From: Chloroflexota bacterium | GTDB lineage: Bacteria > Chloroflexota > Anaerolineae > SpSt-313 | Length of the DNA: 59,387 nucleotides | Assembly (NCBI GenBank): GCA_029553955.1 | Contig: JAKPJZ010000221.1 | Location: 1 to 59,387 of the forward strand | Direction: 5' to 3' | In this document: piece after piece, positions 16,256-23,733 of the stretch | Layout: each line of letters starts with the position of its first letter | Numbering within the stretch: position 1 is the stretch's first letter | Position numbers and translations under genes: made by a program | The notes under the pieces: model-generated | The model's input: the letters and a program-made list of their open reading frames with translations, nothing else | Database searches by the model: none | Told to the model about the DNA's origin: nothing

Positions 16256-18674
16256 CACTGTCGCCCCGCGCTGGCTCGAGGCCCTGCGCGCGCAGCGCCT
16301 GCTTATGGGCACGCTGGCCATGGCGCTGGTCCTCGGCGTGGGGCTGGTGGGGCAGGCCTGGCTCGACCGCGCGGCGCGGCCGCTCGCCTGGGCGCCGCTG
16401 CTGCTCGCTGGCGCGGCCTTTGGGCTGCTGGCGCGGCGCGATGCGCTCGAGAGGCCCTACGCGCCCGCTGCGAGCCGCGCTGCGGCGCCGCAGCCCTGGC
16501 TGCTCGGGGCGGCCTGCATCCTCGCGGCGCTGGCCTTTCCCGGCTTTGGCGGCAACCTCTTCCGCCCGCTGCCCACGGCGGCGTGGCTGGCGAGCCTGGC
16601 GCTGCTCTACGGCGCCTTCCGACTTCAAGAGCCCGAATCGCTATGGGTTGTTCATGGGCGCAGCACTCACCACGGTGCACGAAAGCGCCCACAAGGGGCT
16701 AGGCTACGTTGTTGGGCGCGACGTTTTCAGAGCACGCATAGAGACCGTAGGGGCGAGGTCACCTCGCCCCCCCTCCGCGCCTTCGGTGCCTCCCTCGGAA
16801 GGGGGTGCCGATCTCACCGCAGAGGCGCGGAGGACGCAGAGGTATCTTGGGCCGATCCCCTCCGCGCCCTCAGCGCCCCTGCGGTGCATCCCCGGTCCTC
16901 CTCCGAGGGTAGTGAGGCGATGCGCGACGATGAAACGCGTGCCGGCGGCATCTACCTCTCGTGGCAGGCGCTGGCGCTGATCGCCATCCTGCTCGCGGCC
17001 GCGTTCCTGCGCCTGTACCAGCTCGACGCCATCCCGCGCGAGATGGGCACCGACATGCCGCTCAAGTACCAGAACGCGCTGGAGATCATGCGCGGGCAGT
17101 TCATGATCTTCTGCCCGCGCTACCCCGGGCGCGAGGCCCTGTTCCACTACCTTGTCGCCGGCTATGGCGCCGTCTTTGGGCTGAGCTACTTTGCCATCAA
17201 GTCCACCAGCGTCATGATGGGGCTGGCGTCGATCGTGGCGCTGTATGGGCTGGCGCGTGAGCTGTTCGATCGCGACGTGGGGCTTGTGGCGGCGGCGCTG
17301 CTCGGCGTGAGCAAGTGGCACGTTATCCTCAGCCGCTCCGGCTACCGCGCCTCGCTGATGCCGCTCATGATCGCGGGGGCGCTCCATCTGCTGGTGCGCG
17401 CCGTGCGCCGCGGCCGGGCGAGCGACTATGTTGTGGCCGGCATGGCCGTGGGGCTGGGGCTGTACACCTACAACGCCTTTATGCTGGTGCCCGTCGTAGC
17501 CGCGGCGGCGTTGGCGGTGGAGCTGGCGCGGCAGGGCCGGGGCGCGCTGCGGCGGCAGGGCTGGGGGTTGGCCGGCTTTGGGCTGGGGGCGCTGGCCGTC
17601 TTCTTGCCGCTGGGCCGCTATGCCCTCGAGCAGCCGCAGAGCTACCTCTTCCGCGTGGCCACGCGGGTGACGGGCGCTGAGGCGCCGCTGCCGCAGGACC
17701 TGCTGCGGGCGCTCGCAGGCAACCTGGGCCGGGCGGCCGGCATGTTCAACCTGCGCGGCGATGTGGTGTCGTACATCAATGTGCCCTACCAGCGCGAGCT
17801 GGGGCTGGTGAGCGGCGTGCTCTTCCTCTGTGGCCTGGCCTATGCCCTGCTGCGCCTGCGCCGCGGCCACAACGCCATGGTGCTCATCTTTCTCGGCGCC
17901 ATGCTGCTGCCCACTGCGCTGGCTGTGGCCTTTCCCAACGAAGTGCCCAGCGCGCAGCGCGCCGCGGGCGCCATCATCCCGGCCTACCTGCTGGCCGCCC
18001 TGCCGCTGACGGCCCTGCTGCGGCGTACCGGCCCGTTCTTCACAAGGGGCGGGGTTCAGGGCGGTAGACCTGACAGGTCTTCGGAGACCTGTCAGGTCTA
18101 CCGCCCGCGGGCGCGCCAGGAACAGCCGGTGGAGCCAACCAACCCGCCAGAACCCCCTCCTGGCTCAGAGCCGGGGGGCAGCGGCGCAAGATGCCCGGCT
18201 GTCACCAGGATGCTGAGGGCGGAGGGTTCCCTCTCCGGCAGCCTGCTGGCCGTCGTGCTGGTGCTGGCCCTCTTGGGCTTCGAGCTGGCCGAGACCTCGC
18301 GGGCATACTTTGAGCAGTATGTGCGCCACTTGCCAGGAAACAATTATGCCATATCCTTAGAGATGGCCCGCACGCTCGACGGTTTCGCGGGCCAGGGGCC
18401 AGGTTACATAAAAGTGTGGCCCCACTGGTACGACGGCAACGCCGTGCGCGCGCAACTGCGCGCTGTGCCCGAGGGGGAGGCGTGGGAGCTGGAGGCGCTC
18501 GACCCCGCCAGGCCGCCGCTGACCACGGCGGGCGCCAGGCTGCTGGTCATTGTCAACCCCGAGGACGTGGAGGCGCTGCAGCTCCTGCGGGCGATGTTCC
18601 CGCGCGGCGTGGCGGTGAGCCATGTCGACTATGCCGGCCAGGTGGCCTTTATCGCGTTCTATGGAGAGAGATAG
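16239..18674 (+). CDS. GT-C membrane glycosyltransferase with in-frame repeat insertions
   Basis: 811 residues, paralogous in layout to the previous gene: a short N-terminal helical part, then the GT39-like core from about residue 229 (LSWQALALIAILLAAAFLRLYQLDAIPREMGTDMP), DRDVGLVAAALLGVSKWHVILSRSGYRASLMPL, and a C-terminal soluble domain. Residues about 128-228 are translated repeat (families C and others, DNA 16621-16920), and residues about 601-661 are translated hairpin A2 plus half of a family B palindrome (18040-18220). Both insertions keep the frame and fall in loops between helices, so the protein may still fold. ATG 16239 overlaps the previous gene by 17 bases. Confidence 0.82.
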   Translation: MNRSSSTVAPRWLEALRAQRLLMGTLAMALVLGVGLVGQAWLDRAARPLAWAPLLLAGAAFGLLARRDALERPYAPAASRAAAPQPWLLGAACILAALAFPGFGGNLFRPLPTAAWLASLALLYGAFRLQEPESLWVVHGRSTHHGARKRPQGARLRCWARRFQSTHRDRRGEVTSPPLRAFGASLGRGCRSHRRGAEDAEVSWADPLRALSAPAVHPRSSSEGSEAMRDDETRAGGIYLSWQALALIAILLAAAFLRLYQLDAIPREMGTDMPLKYQNALEIMRGQFMIFCPRYPGREALFHYLVAGYGAVFGLSYFAIKSTSVMMGLASIVALYGLARELFDRDVGLVAAALLGVSKWHVILSRSGYRASLMPLMIAGALHLLVRAVRRGRASDYVVAGMAVGLGLYTYNAFMLVPVVAAAALAVELARQGRGALRRQGWGLAGFGLGALAVFLPLGRYALEQPQSYLFRVATRVTGAEAPLPQDLLRALAGNLGRAAGMFNLRGDVVSYINVPYQRELGLVSGVLFLCGLAYALLRLRRGHNAMVLIFLGAMLLPTALAVAFPNEVPSAQRAAGAIIPAYLLAALPLTALLRRTGPFFTRGGVQGGRPDRSSETCQVYRPRARQEQPVEPTNPPEPPPGSEPGGSGARCPAVTRMLRAEGSLSGSLLAVVLVLALLGFELAETSRAYFEQYVRHLPGNNYAISLEMARTLDGFAGQGPGYIKVWPHWYDGNAVRAQLRAVPEGEAWELEALDPARPPLTTAGARLLVIVNPEDVEALQLLRAMFPRGVAVSHVDYAGQVAFIAFYGER
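16621..16920. repeat. Composite repeat insertion inside the GT-C gene
   Basis: Contains a family C copy (CCCACAAGGGGCTAGGCTAC near 16689), a GGGGCGAGGTCACCTCGCCCC palindrome (near 16752), and an inverted pair ACCGCAGAGGCGCGGAGGAC (16818) with CGCCCTCAGCGCCCCTGCGG (16864). The total is about 300 bases with the frame kept open. Confidence 0.85.
18040..18160. repeat. Hairpin A2 joined to a half family B palindrome (B4)
   Basis: A2: arms 18059-18080 and 18085-18106, perfect, with loop TCGG. Directly after it GCGGGCGCGCCAGGAACAGC continues to AACCCGCCAGAACCCC, which resembles the right arm of palindrome B8 (41589-41634). The left B arm is missing, as if A2 had replaced it. The block is translated in frame and includes the peptide GRPDRSSETCQVYR. 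Confidence 0.85.
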
Positions 18675-18678
18675 AGAG

Positions 18679-21600
18679 ATGCGAGAACCCGGCAGCCCGC
18701 CAGGGAACGATGTGAGGGTTCCCCGGCCAGAGCACCGCAGAGGGTGGGCGCAGTATCTCGACGCGCTGCGAGCCTACGTCCAGACGCGCGAGTTCCTGGG
18801 GCTGGCGCTCGTGGTTATCCTCTTGTTGGGCGCGTCCATGCGCTTCACCGGCATCAACTGGGACGAGCAGACTCACCTGCACCCCGACGAGCGTTTTCTG
18901 ACTGATGTCGAGACCAAGCTGGGCTGGCCGCAGAGCCTGGCCGAGTATTTCAACGAAGCGACCTCACCGCTGAACCCGCACAACCGCGACGTCGGCATGT
19001 TCGTCTACGGCACGCTGCCGATGTTCATCGTCAAGGCTGTGGGCATCCTGCTCGACCAGAATAGCTACTGGCAGATCCACCTGGTGGGTCGGGTCGTGTC
19101 GGGCGTCTACGACCTGGCGGTGGTGGCGCTGGTCTTCTTCCTTGGGCGCCGCCTGTACGGGCGCTGGGTGGGCCTGCTGGCCTCGTTCCTCATGGCTTGC
19201 ACGGTGCTGAGCATCCAGCACGCGCACTTTTTCACCGTCGAGACCTTTACCACCCTGCTCGTGACCCTGGCCTTCTACTTTACCATCCGTGCCGTGCAGG
19301 ACGGCCGCTGGACCGATTGGGCGCTCACCGGCGCCACCTTCGGCATGGCCGTGGCCGGCAAGATCAGCGTGGGTACCTATGTGCTCATCATCTGTATGGC
19401 GGCGTTGCTGCGGGCGCAGCGCGAGCCGGCGCCGCTGGTTGTCGCTGCCGACGGCGCGCCCGCATTGTGGCGGCGGCGGCTGGGCGGGCTCTCCATCTCG
19501 CTGCAGATGAGCGGCGACGCCGAGGCGACCACGCGGCGGGCGGCGTTCCTGCGCGGGCTCACCAGGGCCGCCGCCGGCTTGGTGCTGGCCGGCTTGGTGT
19601 CGATCGTTGCCTTCCGCGTGACGCAGCCCTACGCTTTCACGGGGCCCAGCCCCTTCAACTTTGCCATCTCGCAGCGTTGGCTGCAGCAGGATGTGCTGGC
19701 CGCGCAGAGCCTGGTGAACGGCACGGTCGATTTTCCGCCCAGCCACCAGTGGACCGACCGCGAGCCCATCCTCTTTGCCTGGCGCAATATGGTGCTCTGG
19801 GGCATGGGGCTGCCCCTGGGCCTGGCGGCATGGCTGGGGTGGCTGGTGGCTGTGCTCGAGCTGGTGCGCAAGCGCAAGCTCGAGCACCTGCTGCTGGTGC
19901 TCTGGGTCACCATGACCTTTGTCTATCAGAGCGTACAGTTCGTCAAGTCGATCCGCTACTTTTTGCCGATCTACCCGCTGCTGGTGATCCTGGCCGCCTA
20001 TTTCGTGGTGTGGCTGTGGCGGCAGGCGCGGGCGCTGGCGGTGCGGTGGGGCGCCGTTTTCCCCTCTCCCTCCGAGGGAGAGGGCGGGGGTGAGGGTGAA
20101 ACGCTGCAGGAGGCATCACCTGCGGCCTCCGGCGAGCCGCTTTCGGCGCATCCAGGCGTTTGTCACGTCGCAGAATCCCCGCTCACCCTAACCCTCTCCC
20201 CCATGGGGGAGAGGGGACAAGTCAGCCTGTCCGCCCCTGGATCCCCCAGGGGAGAGGGTAGGGTGAGGGGCGGCGTTGCATGGGTGCGCGCGCTGGCGCG
20301 CGGGGCGCCGCTGGCCGCCGGCCTGGTGGGCGCCGTGGTGCTGGTGGGCACGTTCCTCTACGCCGAGGCGTTCACCAACATCTACCGCCGGCCGCTGTCG
20401 CGGGTGGCGGCCTCGCGCTGGGTCTATGAGAACATTCCGGCCGGGTCGAGCATCACCTGGGAACGGTGGGACGATATCATCCCCCAGAATATCGACGGCA
20501 ACGACGCCGGCCGCACCTACAACCTGGTGACGACCGACCCCTACTGGGAGGATGCGCCCGAAAAGCGCGCGGCGCTGTATCAGTGGCTCGACGAGGCCGA
20601 TTATGTCATCCTCTCCAGCAACCGGGTGTACGACTCGGTGGCGCGGCTGCCGGAACGCTTTCCACTGACAAACGCCTACTACAGGTACCTCTTCTCGGGC
20701 GAGCTGGGCTTTGACACCATCAAGGTCTTTACCTCGTACCCCAACCTGGGGCCGCTGCAGTTCGTCGACGATACCGCCGACGAGGCCTTCTCCGTCTATG
20801 ACCACCCCAAGGTCATCGTCCTCAAGAAGACCGAGCGCTACTCGAGCGCGCTGGCGCGGCAGCTCCTGGGCGGCATCGAGGTCGAGCGCGTCATGCGCCT
20901 GAGCCCGCTGGCGAGCATGGCCTCGCACCATGGCCTGATGCTCACCGCGGCCGAGCAACTGGTGCAGCGGGCCGGCGGCACCTGGCGCGCGATGTTCGAC
21001 GCCAACGGCCTGGCCAACCGCGTGCCGCTGGCGGCCTGGCTGCTGGTGCTCGAGCTGCTGGGGGTTCTCGCCTTCCCGCTGGCGTTCGTCGCCTTCCGGC
21101 GCTTCCGCGACCGCGGCTACATCTTTGCCAAGGCCGTGGGCGTGCTTGCGGTGGCCTACCTGGCCTGGCTCGGCGCCGGCCTGCACGTTGTGCCCTATAC
21201 GCGCGCGGCCATCGCCGGCTGGGCCCTGGCGCTGCTGCTCGCGGCCGGCGCTGTGGCCTGGCGCCTGCGCGATGACCTGCGCGCCTTCCTGCGCCGCGAG
21301 TGGCGCCGCCTGCTCTTCGAGGAGGCGCTCTTCCTGGCGTTCTTCGGCGCTTTCCTGCTGGTGCGCCTGGGCAACCCCGACCTGTGGCACCCGGTGATGG
21401 GCGGCGAAAAGCCGATGGACCTGGCCTATCTGAACGCCATTATCAAGAGCACCTGGTTCCCGCCCTACGACCCCTGGTTCGCCGGCGGCTATATCAACTA
21501 TTACTACTTTGGCCAGGTGATCGTGGCCACGCTCGTCAAGCTTTCGGGCGTGCTGCCAGAGGTGGCCTACAACCTGGCATTGCCCACCCTTTTCGCCATG

Positions 21601-23733
21601 ACCGCCATGGGCGGCTATGCCGTGGTCGACGGACTGCTGGACCGCGAGGAGGAGCGCCCGTTCGACCGCGCGGCGCGCTTTGCGCTCTTGGGGGCGCTGC
21701 TCATCGCCGTGCTCGGCAACCTGGGCCAGGTGCGGCTGTTGCTCGAGGGCCTGTGGCAAGCCAGCACGCTGCAGTTCCAGAGCACTATCCCCGGCGTGGC
21801 GGGCCTGGTGAAGGCGCTCGACGGGCTGGCGCAGGTGCTCTTTGCCGGGCGCTCGCTCAGCTTCCGGCCCGAGTGGTGGTATTGGAACGCCAGCCGCATC
21901 ATGGGCAATGGCGAGATCAACGAGTTCCCCTTCTTTACCTTCCTCTACGGCGACCTGCACGCGCATCTGATCGCCCTGCCCTTTGCCCTGCTCGCGCTGG
22001 GGCTGATCGTCAGCCTGGTGCGCGACGGCGCCGTCGAGACCAGCAGAGGCGGCTCCCATGCCGCCGGGGACTCGGCAAGCAAGCCGGCCGGCGCGGGCTC
22101 GGGACCGGCCCCGGCCGGTATCCCCGTGGGCGCCAACGAGTCTGTCGCCAGGTCCGGCAGACCGGCGGCGTGGGAGCCGCCTCTGCTTGCTGAGGAACAA
22201 GAAGAACGCCAGGACCCCATGAGCGCAGCGCTCGCCGCTGAGCAGGCAGACGCCCACAAGGGGCTAGGCTACGCTGGGGCGGGCGGCGAGCCGGTCCGTA
22301 TGCGTCTGCGGCGCTGGGCGGCGCGGGTCGACTGGGGCGAGTGGCTGGCCGTGGTGTTGTTGGCGCTGGTGCTGGGCGAGCTGCGCGCCAACAACACCTG
22401 GGATTACCCCACCTACCTGCTCTTGGCCGCCGGCGGGCTGGTGCTGGCGCGCATGCTGCGGCCCGAAGGCATCGCCTGGCGCGAGGCCTGGGCGGTGACG
22501 GGGCGTGTGCTCGTGCTCTTCCTGGCCAGCACGCTGTTCTTCCTGCCCTTCCTCAGCCGCTACGGCGCCGCCTATACGTCGGTGGAGCTGTGGCGCGGGC
22601 CGCGCACCACGCTCGGCGACTATCTCATCATCCACGGCGTGTTCCTGGCGATCCTGGTGACCTATGCCCTCAGCCGGGCCTTTGGCTACCAGGCGCGCGG
22701 CGCCCTGGCGCGCGCTATGCGCCTGAGCCTGGGCCGGCCGCTGCGGGTGGGGCGCACCAGCCGGTTGGCGGGCGTGCTGGTGTCACCGACGGCGGGCTTC
22801 CAGCTTGGCTGGCTGGGCATGGTAGCGGTGATGGGGCTCTCGGCGCTCTCGTTCGCCGCCGGTTGGTGGGCGCTGGGGCTCGGACTGCCGCTTATCCTGG
22901 TGGGCCTGGCGCTCGTCGTGCGGCGCGACCTGCCCCCGTCCGAGCGCTTTGCCGCCATGCTCTTCACCCTCGGCCTGGCCCTGACGCTCGCCGTCGAGGT
23001 AGTCGTGCTCAAGGGCGATGTCGGCCGCATGAACACGGTGTTCAAGTTCTACCTGCAGGTGTGGGTGCTGTGGGCGGTGGCCGCGGCGGTGGCGCTGGCG
23101 GCGCTCGCCGAACGTTGGCCGCGCTGGCCGGCCGGGCCGCGGCGGCTGTGGCAGGCGGGGCTGGGGCTGCTCCTCTGCGGCGCCGCGCTCTACCCGCTCG
23201 CGGCCACCGGCGGCAAGATCAACGACCGCTTCGACCCCAGCATCGGCGCCACGCTCGACGGCACGGCCTATACCGAGACGGCCGTCTACCACGACCAGGG
23301 CGGCCCGCTCGTGCTCAAGGATGACATGGACGCCGTCCGTTGGCTGCGCGAGCACGTCGACGGCTCGCCGGTGGTGCTCGAAGGCAACGCGCCGCTCTAT
23401 CGCTGGGGCTCGCGCATCTCCGTCTACACCGGCCTGCCCACGGTCATCGGCTGGGACTGGCACGAGAAGCAGCAGCGGGCCGTGGTGCCGGCCGACGTGG
23501 TGGGCTGGCGCCTCGCCGATGTCGCCACCATGTACAACAGCACCGATTGGGCCGCGGTGGCCAGGCTCCTCCGGCTCTACAACGTCTCCTACGTCTATGT
23601 CGGCGGGCTGGAGCGCGCGTACTATGACGCGCGGGGCCTGCGCAAGTTTGCCGCGTGGGGCGGGCTCTTCACCCCGGTGTACCAGCAGGGGCCCGTCGCC
23701 ATCTACCAGGTGCGTTCGGAGAGCCTGGAGTGA
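18679..23733 (+). CDS. Fusion: GT39-like transferase plus Chlor_Arch_YYY (DUF2298) membrane protein
   Basis: 1684 residues with some 25 hydrophobic helices. The N-terminal half is a GT-C transferase (FTGINWDEQTHLHPDERFL, acidic catalytic loop; FLGRRLYGRWVGLLASFLMA). A soluble region follows (residues about 560-770). The C-terminal half is a Chlor_Arch_YYY domain: GNPDLWHPVMGGEKPMDLAYLN and the naming motif NYYYFG with tyrosines at 940-942. Two in-frame repeat blocks are present at residues about 461-534 and 1121-1207. ATG 18679 follows GGAGAGAG five bases after the preceding stop; ATG 18661 is possible. TIGR03662 proteins are known from Chloroflexi and archaea and co-occur with TIGR03663, which is present at 28967. 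The biochemical role is not established; a glycan function is inferred. Confidence 0.85.
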   Translation: MREPGSPPGNDVRVPRPEHRRGWAQYLDALRAYVQTREFLGLALVVILLLGASMRFTGINWDEQTHLHPDERFLTDVETKLGWPQSLAEYFNEATSPLNPHNRDVGMFVYGTLPMFIVKAVGILLDQNSYWQIHLVGRVVSGVYDLAVVALVFFLGRRLYGRWVGLLASFLMACTVLSIQHAHFFTVETFTTLLVTLAFYFTIRAVQDGRWTDWALTGATFGMAVAGKISVGTYVLIICMAALLRAQREPAPLVVAADGAPALWRRRLGGLSISLQMSGDAEATTRRAAFLRGLTRAAAGLVLAGLVSIVAFRVTQPYAFTGPSPFNFAISQRWLQQDVLAAQSLVNGTVDFPPSHQWTDREPILFAWRNMVLWGMGLPLGLAAWLGWLVAVLELVRKRKLEHLLLVLWVTMTFVYQSVQFVKSIRYFLPIYPLLVILAAYFVVWLWRQARALAVRWGAVFPSPSEGEGGGEGETLQEASPAASGEPLSAHPGVCHVAESPLTLTLSPMGERGQVSLSAPGSPRGEGRVRGGVAWVRALARGAPLAAGLVGAVVLVGTFLYAEAFTNIYRRPLSRVAASRWVYENIPAGSSITWERWDDIIPQNIDGNDAGRTYNLVTTDPYWEDAPEKRAALYQWLDEADYVILSSNRVYDSVARLPERFPLTNAYYRYLFSGELGFDTIKVFTSYPNLGPLQFVDDTADEAFSVYDHPKVIVLKKTERYSSALARQLLGGIEVERVMRLSPLASMASHHGLMLTAAEQLVQRAGGTWRAMFDANGLANRVPLAAWLLVLELLGVLAFPLAFVAFRRFRDRGYIFAKAVGVLAVAYLAWLGAGLHVVPYTRAAIAGWALALLLAAGAVAWRLRDDLRAFLRREWRRLLFEEALFLAFFGAFLLVRLGNPDLWHPVMGGEKPMDLAYLNAIIKSTWFPPYDPWFAGGYINYYYFGQVIVATLVKLSGVLPEVAYNLALPTLFAMTAMGGYAVVDGLLDREEERPFDRAARFALLGALLIAVLGNLGQVRLLLEGLWQASTLQFQSTIPGVAGLVKALDGLAQVLFAGRSLSFRPEWWYWNASRIMGNGEINEFPFFTFLYGDLHAHLIALPFALLALGLIVSLVRDGAVETSRGGSHAAGDSASKPAGAGSGPAPAGIPVGANESVARSGRPAAWEPPLLAEEQEERQDPMSAALAAEQADAHKGLGYAGAGGEPVRMRLRRWAARVDWGEWLAVVLLALVLGELRANNTWDYPTYLLLAAGGLVLARMLRPEGIAWREAWAVTGRVLVLFLASTLFFLPFLSRYGAAYTSVELWRGPRTTLGDYLIIHGVFLAILVTYALSRAFGYQARGALARAMRLSLGRPLRVGRTSRLAGVLVSPTAGFQLGWLGMVAVMGLSALSFAAGWWALGLGLPLILVGLALVVRRDLPPSERFAAMLFTLGLALTLAVEVVVLKGDVGRMNTVFKFYLQVWVLWAVAAAVALAALAERWPRWPAGPRRLWQAGLGLLLCGAALYPLAATGGKINDRFDPSIGATLDGTAYTETAVYHDQGGPLVLKDDMDAVRWLREHVDGSPVVLEGNAPLYRWGSRISVYTGLPTVIGWDWHEKQQRAVVPADVVGWRLADVATMYNSTDWAAVARLLRLYNVSYVYVGGLERAYYDARGLRKFAAWGGLFTPVYQQGPVAIYQVRSESLE
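20059..20280. repeat. Family F repeats inside the fusion gene
   Basis: CCCTCTCCCTCCGAGGGAGA near 20061 followed by GGCGGGGGTGAGGGTGAAAC, then inverted CACCCTAACCCTCTCCCCCA near 20184 and AGGGGAGAGGGTAGGGTGAG near 20250. These G/C-strand-biased repeats are translated in frame (SPSEGEGGGEGE and PLTLTLSPMGERG). The first unit recurs at 25303-25349 in the next gene. Confidence 0.9.
22040..22290. repeat. Imperfect palindrome plus family C copy inside the fusion gene
   Basis: AGCAGAGGCGGCTCCCATGC at about 22041 is mirrored by GTGGGAGCCGCCTCTGCT at about 22168, enclosing about 110 bases. The block ends with a family C copy at 22251-22273. It is translated in frame between two transmembrane parts of the YYY domain. 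Confidence 0.85.

Noticed and set aside
16621..16920. The Arg/Ser-rich region of the GT-C protein as a true protein domain
   Set aside because: The DNA consists of recognisable repeat families found elsewhere in the window, so the peptide is a translation of repeats.
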